From Limnobacter parvus (GTDB taxonomy: Bacteria > Pseudomonadota > Gammaproteobacteria > Burkholderiales > Burkholderiaceae_B), in contig NZ_JANKHG010000017.1 in NCBI RefSeq assembly GCF_024623725.1, forward strand, positions 287,265 through 351,264: a stretch of DNA of 64,000 bases, read 5' to 3'. The translations under genes and the position numbers were made by a program. A model generated the notes under the pieces. It searched no databases, was not told the DNA's origin, and saw nothing but the letters and a program-made list of their open reading frames with translations. Shown here in pieces: positions 1 through 8,437 of the stretch (its first letter is position 1; the number at the start of each line of letters is the position of its first letter).

Positions 1-204
1 GCGCGTTGGGTCACCAGTAAAAATGCAAACGATTTGCGCCGCTTCATGGAGGCAAATGTGGGTCGCATGGTTACAGATGCATCCGACACCAACGCATTTC
101 TGGCCACCTCTCGTTTTGATCTGGATGTGATGCAGAAACGTTGGGAGACCATTGAGTTCCACCCTATGCGCGAGCATGCCGGACTACTGCTGGCAAATCA
201 TTGA
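1..204 (+). CDS. 3' end of an unidentified gene (partial)
   Basis: An open frame runs from the first base of the window to a TGA at 202-204, giving 67 residues of a C-terminus. It includes the stretch RRFMEANVGRMV and ends in AGLLLANH. Codon use looks like that of the neighbouring genes. I do not recognise the family. It lies on the same strand as, and 63 bases before, the ArsR-type regulator, so the two could be co-transcribed. A perfect GC-rich hairpin at 211-230 lies between them. No function is proposed. Confidence 0.6.
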   Translation, partial: ARWVTSKNANDLRRFMEANVGRMVTDASDTNAFLATSRFDLDVMQKRWETIEFHPMREHAGLLLANH

Positions 205-210
205 TTTTTT

Positions 211-230
211 CCCCCGTTGGCAAACGGGGG
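211..230. other. GC-rich hairpin between the partial gene and the ArsR gene
   Basis: CCCCCGTT and AACGGGGG form a perfect 8-bp stem around a 4-base loop. A T-run precedes it and none follows it, so it is not a classical intrinsic terminator on the plus strand, and the minus-strand reading is followed by A residues. It could slow transcription or protect an RNA end. TACAAT, a possible -10 element for the next gene, follows directly at 231-236 but has no convincing -35. Confidence 0.4.
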
Positions 231-267
231 TACAATCTTAACAATACACAAATACTACGGTCATGCA

Positions 268-612
268 ATGAGCGAACTGGATACCCTGTTGGAACAAGTT
301 TCCGGCTACTTTGCTGTGCTTTCCGAGCCGACCCGGCTTAAGATTATTCACGCTTTGTGTAACGGTGAAAAGTCTGTCAACGACATTGTTGACGAGGTCG
401 ATTCCACCCAATCCAATATTTCACGCCACTTGAACTTGATGTACAGGGCAGGGGTTTTGCAGCGCCGCAAGGAAGGCACGCTGGTTTTGTATCAGGTGAA
501 AGAGCCCACAGTGGTGGAGTTGTGTCGCACAGTGTGTGTGCATGTGGCCGCCAAAATGGACGCAGTACCCGCAGAGCCCACCCAACTAAGCGACTTTTTC
601 AGACAGAAATAA
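268..612 (+). CDS. ArsR/SmtB-family transcriptional regulator
   Basis: This is a 114-residue winged-helix repressor. The LSEPTRLKIIHAL helix (about residues 18-30) and the recognition segment STQSNISRHLNLM are typical of ArsR proteins. I chose ATG 268; the open frame reaches a TTG at 217, but that lies inside the upstream hairpin. The metal-binding ELCVCD motif of arsenic and metal sensors is absent. Cysteines sit at about residues 31, 86 and 90, which resembles the two-helix cysteine layout of the persulfide sensors BigR and SqrR, so a sulfur-responsive role is possible but only inferred. It is followed by a bidirectional terminator. Confidence 0.85.
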   Translation: MSELDTLLEQVSGYFAVLSEPTRLKIIHALCNGEKSVNDIVDEVDSTQSNISRHLNLMYRAGVLQRRKEGTLVLYQVKEPTVVELCRTVCVHVAAKMDAVPAEPTQLSDFFRQK

Positions 613-652
613 AAAAACCGGCCATACGAATTGAATCGAACGGCCGGCTTTT
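611..652. terminator. Bidirectional terminator between the ArsR and ACBP genes
   Basis: The stem CCGGCC (618-623) pairs with GGCCGG (642-647). It is flanked by seven A on the left and CTTTT on the right, so it can stop both converging transcripts. Confidence 0.75.
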
Positions 653-666
653 CATCGAAATTCAGC

Positions 667-921
667 TTATTTCAGCGATTCAATCAAGTCGATGTAGTTT
701 TGCATCGCTTGCTCATTGCTAGTGCCTTCAAGGCCTTTCCATGCGTCGTATTTGGCGCGACCAACAATGTCGGTAAAGCCTGGGCGCTTGCCGGTGTTGT
801 CTCCTTCACTGGCTTGCTTGAACAGTGCATAAATTTTCAGCAGCGTTTGATTGTCTGGGCGGGCTGGCAGTGATTTAGATTCAGCCACCGCTTTTTCAAA
901 ACGGGCTTTCAGGTCGCTCAT
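667..921 (-). CDS. Acyl-CoA-binding protein
   Basis: The product is 84 residues, the usual size of the small cytosolic acyl-CoA-binding proteins. The four-helix family signature is clear: YALFKQASEGDNTG, then KRPGFTDIVGRAKYDAW, which carry the acyl-CoA-contacting Tyr, Lys and Trp residues. These proteins bind medium- and long-chain acyl-CoA esters and buffer or deliver them. ACBP is uncommon in bacteria. Here it lies downstream of the TetR gene on the same strand and near an acyl-CoA reductase and an acyl-CoA synthetase, which supports a role as carrier in acyl-CoA reduction or storage lipid metabolism. ATG at 921 is preceded by an AGGAG-like site. Confidence 0.93.
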   Translation of the reverse strand: MSDLKARFEKAVAESKSLPARPDNQTLLKIYALFKQASEGDNTGKRPGFTDIVGRAKYDAWKGLEGTSNEQAMQNYIDLIESLK

Positions 922-939
922 AAATTCTCCTAAGTCTTG

Positions 940-1608
940 TTATGTGTTTTCGTCAGTAATAAAAGATTGCGCCAAGCTTTCGAAAAGTTCTTTCGCGTTG
1001 CCCTGAAGGTAGGGGGCCAGCAGGCACATCACCTGATAAACGCCATTGGCCAGGGCTGCACTCATGGTGGCCTCATCATTGAAATGGCGGGGGTCTCTCA
1101 CGTATTCAAATGAAAGCCAGTAGGTGGCCACCACGACCATGTTTGTGGCCAAGGCGTTGATTTGTGCTTGCGAAGCCATCATGTCGCCCGACTCTACCAA
1201 ACCCTGACACAAACGACGCGCCACATCCACTTTGTGTTTCAGGATACGTTTGAAATGTATCTCAAGTGTGCGGTTGCGTGACAGCAAATCGTTCAAGTCA
1301 CGGTATAGAAAGCGATAGCGCCAAATCAGTTCGAACGACACTTGCAGGTAAAGCCATGCGTCTTCAATATTGGCTTGGCGGTTGCCAGGTACATCCAGCA
1401 AGCCGTCAATTTCTTTCTCGAAGCTCGCAAAAATGCTGTTGACAATGTCGTCTTTATTTCGGAAGTGATAATACAAATTACCGGGGCTGATATTCATTTC
1501 ATCAGCAATCACCGTGGTCGTAATGTTTGGCTCTCCAAATTCATTGAAAAGCCGCAGCGACAAATCAAGGATTCGTTCTCTTGTTCTTCTTGGAGGCTTG
1601 CGTTCCAT
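940..1608 (-). CDS. TetR-family transcriptional regulator
   Basis: The N-terminus has a TetR helix-turn-helix: TRERILDLSLRLFNEFG followed by ITTTVIADEMNISPGNLYYHF. The C-terminal ligand domain is all-helical and carries no recognisable signature. The frame opens at ATG 1650 (236 residues), but I prefer ATG 1608 (222 residues) because AGGAGA lies 10 bases before it and the conserved domain begins straight after. It sits between the ACBP and patatin genes on the minus strand, so it is a candidate local regulator of the lipid genes, perhaps sensing an acyl-CoA. That role is inferred from position. Confidence 0.88.
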   Translation of the reverse strand: MERKPPRRTRERILDLSLRLFNEFGEPNITTTVIADEMNISPGNLYYHFRNKDDIVNSIFASFEKEIDGLLDVPGNRQANIEDAWLYLQVSFELIWRYRFLYRDLNDLLSRNRTLEIHFKRILKHKVDVARRLCQGLVESGDMMASQAQINALATNMVVVATYWLSFEYVRDPRHFNDEATMSAALANGVYQVMCLLAPYLQGNAKELFESLAQSFITDENT

Positions 1609-1762
1609 CTTCGGGTCGTCTCCTGTCTGGCCAAAGTCCTGATTGAACATAAGACTTCATGCAGCAAGTCTGTTCTTGGTTTTTTAATTTTAGTTAGTCT
1701 ACGTTGTTTTATCACGCATTTGGGGGACTGCTTACGCAGTAAAAGGACTGAAACAGCGCCAA

Positions 1763-3016
1763 TCAGGCAGCATTTCTTGTTTTTGCAATTCGAAGGTAGC
1801 GATCCAGCTCATTAAGAGAGTCTTCAAGCTGGTCGAATTTCGACACCATAGAGCCCGCACGCGCCGGTTTTTTGGCCACTTTGTTGGCCAATTGCATGCT
1901 TGGGTCTTTCAAAATTTCAAGGTTTAGCTCAAGGCCATGCCTGGAAAATTTCTCGGACAAGTCATAGCGCCGTGCCCAAAGTTCTTCGCGCGTGCGCTGG
2001 TACGCATGTTCGCAAAGCCGACGGCGGCTGGCATAACTGAACGGGTTGGTGAAGAAAAATTCGCCATCGCCGTGTTGCGGTTCGAACAACACAATATCCG
2101 CATTCGGGTATTGGTGGCCATAGCGTTCCATGCCAATGTCCATGCGTGAATGAATGATTGAACGGAAGGTTTGTGACAACACCAGTGGCAAGCCACCTTC
2201 GTACAAGCGTGAACCTGGTTGAAAAGCTTTGCCTTTGGTGCGGCGACGGTGGTTCTTCGGGTTCAATCGGTCGTCGTAAGGCACCAGCGGATTCAAGCAA
2301 ATCAGTAGTTCCACGCCTTCTTTCAAGGCGGTGGAAGCGTGCAGTGTTTTTTTCAACGCACCGTCCACATAATGGCGGTTTGCGATTCGAGTCGGCGGGA
2401 ATAGGCCTGGAAGTGAGGCTGAAGCCTGCACTGCTTTGGAAATCGGGACATCATCGAACCCCGGCATGCCAAAAGGAATGGAGTCGCCTGAATCCAGATC
2501 CGTGGCCACCAGAATAAGCCGGTTGCGAAGGCTGCGAAAGTCGTTCGTGCCGCCGCCCTTGGCGATCAGGTCGGCCATCCACTCATGCAGTTCATCGCCG
2601 TTGAACAGCCCGGTTGGAATGGCTGCGCCCAGGCGTTCAATACAGCTGACCCAAGTAGCGTCGTCGCGTAAAAAATAATCTGAAATTGCGGTGCCGAGCA
2701 AACTGGGAACCTTGCGAAGGCGCATCCAGTATTCTTTCCACGCCGGGCGCAGAAGAATTGAAGGCTCAAAGGCAAATTCTTCGGGTTCGCCTTCGATAAA
2801 CAAACGGTAAATTTGATGTGGGGTTAAATCATGCGCCAGTCCGGTGGCGACGATGCCACCCGCAGAAACGCCCACATACACACTCATGTCGTTAAGGTCG
2901 AGGCCATCAATTGCCTCTGACAATGCAACCAGAGCACCAATTTCATAAATGGCACCCAAAGGGCCGCCGCCAGCCAAAGCCAGCCCTATTTTTGGACCAG
3001 AGTTTTGTTTGTTCAT
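1763..3016 (-). CDS. Patatin-like phospholipase
   Basis: The product is 417 residues. The patatin Ser-Asp catalytic dyad is complete: oxyanion-hole GGGPLG at residues 16-21, nucleophile elbow GVSAG at 49-53 with Ser51, and DGA at 218-220 with Asp218. Patatins hydrolyse acyl chains from phospholipids or neutral lipids. No signal peptide is seen, so it is probably cytosolic or peripheral to membranes or granules. A phasin gene lies 71 bases upstream on the same strand, which suggests, without proving, that the substrate is at the surface of storage granules. The C-terminal 60 residues are basic and helical. Confidence 0.9.
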   Translation of the reverse strand: MNKQNSGPKIGLALAGGGPLGAIYEIGALVALSEAIDGLDLNDMSVYVGVSAGGIVATGLAHDLTPHQIYRLFIEGEPEEFAFEPSILLRPAWKEYWMRLRKVPSLLGTAISDYFLRDDATWVSCIERLGAAIPTGLFNGDELHEWMADLIAKGGGTNDFRSLRNRLILVATDLDSGDSIPFGMPGFDDVPISKAVQASASLPGLFPPTRIANRHYVDGALKKTLHASTALKEGVELLICLNPLVPYDDRLNPKNHRRRTKGKAFQPGSRLYEGGLPLVLSQTFRSIIHSRMDIGMERYGHQYPNADIVLFEPQHGDGEFFFTNPFSYASRRRLCEHAYQRTREELWARRYDLSEKFSRHGLELNLEILKDPSMQLANKVAKKPARAGSMVSKFDQLEDSLNELDRYLRIAKTRNAA

Positions 3017-3087
3017 GCGGGTCGTAAACTCCAGCCCAAAGGTGTGCGAGTCAAGACCGCCGTTGGCCTTGACCTTGATAGTTTCAA

Positions 3088-3534
3088 TTATTCAGCTGAT
3101 TTTTTGGCGCGTGTTGTAGTGCGCTTGACTGGAGCTGATTTGGCTTCAGGCTTTTTGCCAGTCAACTCTGCAATCGCCGCTGAAAGTTGATCGATGCGCT
3201 CCGACAGTTGCTGAACGTCTTTGTTCGTAGGGACACCCAGCCGACCCAACGCTCGGGCAACTCGTTCCTCAAAAACCTGTTCTAGCTTATCCCAGTGCTG
3301 GGTGGCCTTGCTGGACACAGACCCCGCCAATTTACTGACTTTGCCTGTCACTTCGACCACCTTTTGATCTGCAAATTTCACGGTCCGCTCCTGTATGTCT
3401 TGGCCTTCTTTTACCAGGCTTTCCAAAACACGGTTACTTTCTTCCTGCGCTTTGGATATGGCGCCCACTCCAGCTGTCCACAGTTGTTGCGCGCTGTCTA
3501 CGGCGCCTTTCATGGGCTTTTTCTTTCCGGCCAT
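3088..3534 (-). CDS. Phasin-family granule-associated protein
   Basis: The product is 148 residues: a lysine-rich start, an amphipathic helical phasin core (AVDSAQQLWTAGVGAISKAQ through about residue 100), a short leucine-heptad segment near residues 105-130 (DVQQLSERIDQLSAAIAEL) and a basic Ala/Lys/Thr tail. This layout matches the PhaI/PhaF group of polyhydroxyalkanoate granule proteins, whose basic tail may bind DNA. It is the first gene of the minus-strand group with patatin. No PHA synthase is in the window, so the storage polymer is inferred from the family only. Confidence 0.85.
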   Translation of the reverse strand: MAGKKKPMKGAVDSAQQLWTAGVGAISKAQEESNRVLESLVKEGQDIQERTVKFADQKVVEVTGKVSKLAGSVSSKATQHWDKLEQVFEERVARALGRLGVPTNKDVQQLSERIDQLSAAIAELTGKKPEAKSAPVKRTTTRAKKSAE

Positions 3535-3697
3535 TTTGTCTCTCCTTGTGGTTGGCGAAGGGGCCCCAATGGGCCACCGCTTTTTTTACTTATTGTAGTA
3601 GTTTATCGAGGCCCCACTAGAGAAGGCACACTAAACCCCATTCGTGTTTTCCCGTACGCAGGGTACTGACAAAACAGCCATGCCGTATTTGCAGTGT

Positions 3698-3725
3698 TTG
3701 CGAAACGCAGACAGGAAGTTATAGT
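3698..3725 (+). promoter_or_regulatory. Possible sigma-70 promoter of the fatty acyl-CoA reductase
   Basis: TTGCGA (3698-3703) and TATAGT (3720-3725) are 16 bases apart, 57 bases before the ATG. The -35 overlaps the short dyad TTTGCGAAA, which could be an operator. The match is only moderate. Confidence 0.35.
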
Positions 3726-3781
3726 AAGCCTTCGTGAGCCTTACATTCCAAATAAAAAACCCAGCGCGGAGAAGACATACG

Positions 3782-5767
3782 ATGAATTATTTTGTAACAG
3801 GAGCCACTGGCTTCATTGGCAAACGATTGGTAAAGCGCCTTGTGGAACAAAAGCGCAAAGGCACCATTTACTTTTTGATTCGTGAATCGAGTTTGGACAA
3901 AGTTTCTGAACTTCAAAAATACTGGGGTGCCAAAAAAGGGCAGTGTGTGCCAGTGGTGGGCGACTTGACCAAACCCAAGCTGGGCTTGAAGGCCACAGAA
4001 ATTAAAGAATTGAGCAAAAACGTTGCTCACTTTTTCCATTTGGCTGCCATTTATGACTTGGCCGCTGATGCTGAAAGTCAGCAGGAAACCAATATCAAGG
4101 GCACAGAAAACGCAGTTGATTTGGCCAATGCGATTGGCGCGGGTTGTTTTCAATTGACATCTTCGATTGCGGCAGCCGGTTTGTACGAGGGCGTGTTTCG
4201 CGAAGACATGTTTGAGGAAGCAGAAAACCTGGATCACCCGTACTTTCGCACCAAACACGATTCGGAAGCCATTGTTCGAAAGAAAGTGAAAGGCGCGTGG
4301 CGTGTTTACCGACCTGGCTTTGTAGTGGGCGACTCAAAAACCGGCGAGATGGATAAAATTGACGGTCCGTATTACCTGTTCAAACTGATCCAGAAAATGC
4401 GCAAGTTGCTGCCTTCCTGGGTGCCTACCATTGGTATTGAAGGCGGGCGGATCAATATCGTGCCTGTTGATTTTGTGGTGAATGCCATGGACTACATTGC
4501 ACACCAACCTGATCTGGATGGAAAAGCTTTCCATTTGGTGGACCCCAGCCCCAACCGCATTGGCGATGTGTTGAATATTTTTGCACGCGCTGCCCATGCG
4601 CCAAAAATGGAAATGCGCATTAATGCAGCCATGTTTGGTTTTGTGCCAGGTGCTGTTAAAAAGGGTTTGATGAGCCTTACCCCTGTGCGCCGAATTCGCA
4701 ACGCTTTGCTGAAAGACCTGGCTTTACCCGAGGAGGTGTTTGGTTACATCAATTGGCCAACCCGTTACGATTGCCGCCAAACCTTGACTGCGCTGGATGG
4801 GAGTGGCATTGAATGCCCGCGCCTTGAAGATTATGCCTGGACCATTTGGGATTATTGGGAGCGCCATTTGGACCCCGATTTGTTCATTGACCGAAGCTTG
4901 AATGGGCAGGTCAAAGACAAAGTGGTGTTGATCACGGGTGGCTCTTCCGGCATTGGTTTGGCTGCAGCGCAAAAGTTTGCAGCAGCGGGTGCCATCACGA
5001 TTATTTGTGGTCGTGATGAGGAAAAACTGGCCGAGGCCAAAGCCTTGGTAAAGTCTGAAGGTAATACGCTGCACACGTATTCTGTCGACATTGCCGACAT
5101 GCAAGACTGTGATCGATTTGTGGCGCAGTTGTTGGCTGATTTCGGTCATGTGGATGTGTTGGTGAACAACGCTGGTCGTTCAATCCGCCGTGGCATTGAA
5201 AACAGCTTTGACCGTTTCCATGATTTGGAACGGACCATGCAACTGAACTACTTCGGTGCCTTGCGTGTGACCTATGGTTTGCTGCCCAAAATGATGGAAC
5301 GCCGAAAAGGCCATGTGGTGAATATTTCTTCAATCGGTGTGCTGACCAATGCCCCGCGCTTTTCGGCTTATGTGGCTTCCAAAGGCGCTTTGGATTCCTG
5401 GACCCGTTGTGCGGCCTCTGAGTTTGCAGACTTGAACATCACTTTCACCACCATCAATATGCCGCTGGTGCGCACGCCCATGATTGCACCGACCAAGCTT
5501 TATAACAATGTACCCACTCTTAGCCCTGAACAGGCTGCTGATCTGATTGCGCAAGCCGTAATTCACAAGCCGGTTCGAATTGCAACGCGCTTGGGTGTGT
5601 TGGGTCAGGTGATGCATGCGTTGATCCCGAAGCCAGCTCAAATTTTGATGAATACATCGTTCCGCATGTTCCCCGATTCGGAATCGGCGGCCAAGGGCAA
5701 GAAGGGCGGTGGGCCCTCAGCAGAGCAGGTTGCATTCTCCACCCTGATGCAGGGCATTCACTTCTAA
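3782..5767 (+). CDS. Two-domain alcohol-forming fatty acyl-CoA reductase
   Basis: The product is 661 residues with two Rossmann reductase domains in tandem. The N-terminal extended SDR has TGATGFIG at residues 6-13 and active-site Y154-x3-K158. The C-terminal classical SDR has TGGSSGIG at 385-392, NNAG at 462-465, the serines of NISSIG, and Y530-x3-K534. Stretches such as FREDMFEEAE, TIGIEGGR, NIVPVDFVVNAMD and RTMQLNYFG match, from memory, the Marinobacter FAR that reduces fatty acyl-CoA through the aldehyde to a fatty alcohol with NADPH. I chose ATG 3782 because GGAGAAG precedes it; the frame extends back to GTG 3734. It is convergent with the esterase gene, and their stop codons overlap. 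Both active sites look intact. Confidence 0.88.
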   Translation: MNYFVTGATGFIGKRLVKRLVEQKRKGTIYFLIRESSLDKVSELQKYWGAKKGQCVPVVGDLTKPKLGLKATEIKELSKNVAHFFHLAAIYDLAADAESQQETNIKGTENAVDLANAIGAGCFQLTSSIAAAGLYEGVFREDMFEEAENLDHPYFRTKHDSEAIVRKKVKGAWRVYRPGFVVGDSKTGEMDKIDGPYYLFKLIQKMRKLLPSWVPTIGIEGGRINIVPVDFVVNAMDYIAHQPDLDGKAFHLVDPSPNRIGDVLNIFARAAHAPKMEMRINAAMFGFVPGAVKKGLMSLTPVRRIRNALLKDLALPEEVFGYINWPTRYDCRQTLTALDGSGIECPRLEDYAWTIWDYWERHLDPDLFIDRSLNGQVKDKVVLITGGSSGIGLAAAQKFAAAGAITIICGRDEEKLAEAKALVKSEGNTLHTYSVDIADMQDCDRFVAQLLADFGHVDVLVNNAGRSIRRGIENSFDRFHDLERTMQLNYFGALRVTYGLLPKMMERRKGHVVNISSIGVLTNAPRFSAYVASKGALDSWTRCAASEFADLNITFTTINMPLVRTPMIAPTKLYNNVPTLSPEQAADLIAQAVIHKPVRIATRLGVLGQVMHALIPKPAQILMNTSFRMFPDSESAAKGKKGGGPSAEQVAFSTLMQGIHF

Positions 5768-6774
5768 GCCCGGTTTTCTGCCAGCGGGTAGGCCTGAGAA
5801 TCTTCTGCAAGCCAGTTGAGTATCAGGTCTTCCGTGGTGGAGTCGTTCAGCAAGGCCACGTGCCCGCAGCCGGGCACGGCGGTGTTCTTTCCAAATTCCA
5901 GTTTGCTTGAAACCGGCGGGCACACAATGTTGTCTTGCGGGCTCCACAATGACCAAATTTTTGTTTGAAATTCCTGATCTGTTGGGTGTTCGCGCAGGGT
6001 GTTCAGGAAAAAGCTTCCCCAGGCCATTTGCTTGACGTTTTTACCGATTCCCAATGTTGACAACGCTGTGCCGTAGTGTGGACTACCCACCGTGATCATG
6101 CCTGCAATTCGGTGGTGGCCATATTCAGTGGCGTGGTAGCGCACCGCCACGCCGCCCATGCTGTGCGCAATAATTTTTACCTGCGGCGCACCTGTGGCCA
6201 CCAGCAGTTCATCAATTGCTTCATGAATGGCTTCGGAGTAACTGCGAATGGACCCTATCGCAGGTTCGAGTGTAATGGCGTGTGTGCTCACGTCGGCACG
6301 GTCTAGCAAAGCACGCGTACCCGCCCATACTGCTGAGTTGCACAAATAGCCATGAACCAACAAAACTGGCAGTGGCTTTTTCTTTCGCCAGGCTTTGCCC
6401 GCCAGTTTAATGCCGTCTGGATTGGGTGCCCAGGGTTGTAATAGAGTAATCAGCTTCAGCGAAGCGATGCTTTCGAGCAGCACTGCCTTAATCCATCGAG
6501 CAATGCTGAGTCGATGGAAACCTTCGCCTTCGGTGCTGTGAAAGGGCAACCCTTTGTCGCGCACTTGCGGAATTTGGCGAACGCTGTATGAAAGCGCAAA
6601 GCCTGAAATATTGAAGCCGACATGGGCTGCGAATAGCACGCCCACCACCAAACCAATTGCAGCCACTGCGGCATTGTCTGCGCGAAATCCAAGCCAGTGA
6701 TGAAGCACCCAATACAGGCCAAACATGACTGAAATGTAGCCAATCCAGTAAAGCCTGTTCAGGTGGCGAATCAT
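5764..6774 (-). CDS. Membrane-anchored alpha/beta-hydrolase (lipase/esterase)
   Basis: The product is 336 residues. Two hydrophobic segments (about 9-30 and 35-62) suggest an N-terminal membrane anchor. The alpha/beta-hydrolase domain has the oxyanion-hole LLVHGYL (138-144), the nucleophile elbow AHSMGG with Ser205 (Ala in place of the first Gly), and a likely catalytic His in GCGHVALLND. The frame extends upstream to 6987 but would overlap the GMC gene, so I chose ATG 6774, five bases after the GMC stop. It ends a four-gene minus-strand run with alcohol and aldehyde oxidation genes, so a long-chain ester such as a wax ester is a reasonable but unproven substrate. Confidence 0.82.
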   Translation of the reverse strand: MIRHLNRLYWIGYISVMFGLYWVLHHWLGFRADNAAVAAIGLVVGVLFAAHVGFNISGFALSYSVRQIPQVRDKGLPFHSTEGEGFHRLSIARWIKAVLLESIASLKLITLLQPWAPNPDGIKLAGKAWRKKKPLPVLLVHGYLCNSAVWAGTRALLDRADVSTHAITLEPAIGSIRSYSEAIHEAIDELLVATGAPQVKIIAHSMGGVAVRYHATEYGHHRIAGMITVGSPHYGTALSTLGIGKNVKQMAWGSFFLNTLREHPTDQEFQTKIWSLWSPQDNIVCPPVSSKLEFGKNTAVPGCGHVALLNDSTTEDLILNWLAEDSQAYPLAENRA

Positions 6775-6779
6775 GGTAC

Positions 6780-8435
6780 TTAGGCGAGCGCGGTGGCGGC
6801 TTGCCCTGTCAACTCGGCCACCAGTTGTTGGCTGAGTTTGTTGGTCAATCCGTAAATAGACAACTGCGGATTTGCACCAATGCTGGTAGGGAATAATGAA
6901 CCGTCGTGAATCGACAGGTTTTCGATTTGCCAGTGGCGCCCATCGGGGCGGGCCACGCCCAGTTTTTCCTCTCCTGCCATGGCACAACCACCCATCACAT
7001 GAGCCGACACCACTTTCATGCTTAACGGTTTCATTTCAAGTTGATTGATTTGTTTGAGCGCTTCGTCAATATTCCTAGCGGGTTCCGCGAACTCATGCAC
7101 GGGTAGAGTGGTTAACGCGCCTGCGGCATGTTGCAGTTCAGCCATGGCCACCAATGCGCGGCGTGCAGCATCCCAAATGGCAGGAGTAAGTTTGTAATCA
7201 AGTACTGGGCTGCCGTCGCTGTTTAAACGAACTTGACCACCCACGCTGCCTGAATTGAAGCCATCACGCAGCAAGGCCAATTGCATGTGGGTTTTTGAAA
7301 AGTTGCGCATCACCTCAGCGTGTTTTTTTGCAAAGCCGGGCAAAGTGGATGCAAAAATCACCGGGTGCAAGGGCGGCGCTTCAAGTTTGAAACCCACGGG
7401 CCCGTCAATCGGATCAGTGTGCAAATAATGGTCGCTGTAAATGGTTTGCGGTGCACCCGCATCGGCGCGAACTTCCTGGTCCATGAATGCCGCGGATATC
7501 ACCACCGGGTGCAAAAAAGTGCGCTCGCCCAGGCGATCATAAGGGTCGCTTGCATTGGAGCGCAGCAGCACTGCAGGGCTGTTGATGGATCCGCCAGCCA
7601 ATACAAAATGCTTGGCAGTAATTTCCACTTCTTTGCCAGAAGGCAGCACGCCATCCGGATTCATGACCTGGCAACGCAGGGTACGAATGCGGCCTTGGGA
7701 TATTTTGAATGAGTGTGCGCGTAGGGAGGCCACCAGCTCAGCGCCGTTTTCAAGCGCCGTGGGTATGGTTGATACCAGCATGGACTGTTTGGCATTGGTG
7801 GGGCAGCCCATGCCGCAGTAACCCAGGTTCCAGCAGTCTTTGACGTTGCGGCGAATGGCGCCCCAAGAAATGCCCTTGGCTTCTGCCCCGCGGCGCAGAA
7901 TGTCATTGTTCTCGTTCGGGGGCACTTGCCAGTCGGCGATGTTCAAACGGCGTTCGGCCTGTTCAAACCAGGGTGCCATGGCCTCAACCGTCATGTCTTT
8001 CAAGGCGAATTGGTTTTGCCAGAATTCCAGGGTGTCGGCGGGTGTTCGGAAGCTGGATGTCCAGTTCACTGTAGTTGAACCACCCACAGCGCGGCCCTGC
8101 AAAATATTGATGGCCTTGTCTGCTGTTTTGCGGCCCGCGCTTTCCTGGTACAGCGTGGGGTAGGCCACCGATTCCAGCATTTTAAAATCTTTGGAAGTTT
8201 TTAGTGGACCTTCCTCAATCAACAGTACTTTCAGGCCTGCCTTGGCACAAATTTCAGCAGTAATGCCGCCACCCGCGCCCGTACCAATGATCACCACATC
8301 AGCGGTCATTTGCTTGGGCATTTCGCGGCTGTGCGCTTCGTAGGCATTCCAGCCACCGGCAACACCCGCCGCAAACAGGTCGGGCACCAACGTATTGGAT
8401 AAGCTACCCATGGGTTTGATTTCTTGTTCAGTCAT
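6780..8435 (-). CDS. GMC-family FAD-dependent alcohol oxidoreductase
   Basis: The product is 551 residues. The FAD-binding motif GTGAGGG is at residues 51-57, followed by GRAVGGSTTVNW, a typical GMC signature. A cysteine-bearing stretch, GYCGMGCPTNAK, is shared with the long-chain alcohol oxidase and choline-dehydrogenase-like branch. The C-terminus has SAHVMGGCAM and NPQLSIYGL, where the catalytic His and Asn lie. No signal peptide is visible. It follows the Tat-signal protein by 2 bases, which suggests a complex in which the small subunit brings the flavoprotein across the membrane. With the acyl-CoA reductase and aldehyde dehydrogenase nearby, a long-chain alcohol is the likely substrate. 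Confidence 0.87.
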   Translation of the reverse strand: MTEQEIKPMGSLSNTLVPDLFAAGVAGGWNAYEAHSREMPKQMTADVVIIGTGAGGGITAEICAKAGLKVLLIEEGPLKTSKDFKMLESVAYPTLYQESAGRKTADKAINILQGRAVGGSTTVNWTSSFRTPADTLEFWQNQFALKDMTVEAMAPWFEQAERRLNIADWQVPPNENNDILRRGAEAKGISWGAIRRNVKDCWNLGYCGMGCPTNAKQSMLVSTIPTALENGAELVASLRAHSFKISQGRIRTLRCQVMNPDGVLPSGKEVEITAKHFVLAGGSINSPAVLLRSNASDPYDRLGERTFLHPVVISAAFMDQEVRADAGAPQTIYSDHYLHTDPIDGPVGFKLEAPPLHPVIFASTLPGFAKKHAEVMRNFSKTHMQLALLRDGFNSGSVGGQVRLNSDGSPVLDYKLTPAIWDAARRALVAMAELQHAAGALTTLPVHEFAEPARNIDEALKQINQLEMKPLSMKVVSAHVMGGCAMAGEEKLGVARPDGRHWQIENLSIHDGSLFPTSIGANPQLSIYGLTNKLSQQLVAELTGQAATALA

Positions 8436-8437
8436 TT

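Noticed and set aside
5764-6987. Longer esterase starting at 6987
   Set aside because: The extra 71 residues overlap the GMC gene in antisense-free but unconserved sequence; ATG 6774 follows the GMC stop directly and precedes the first membrane helix.
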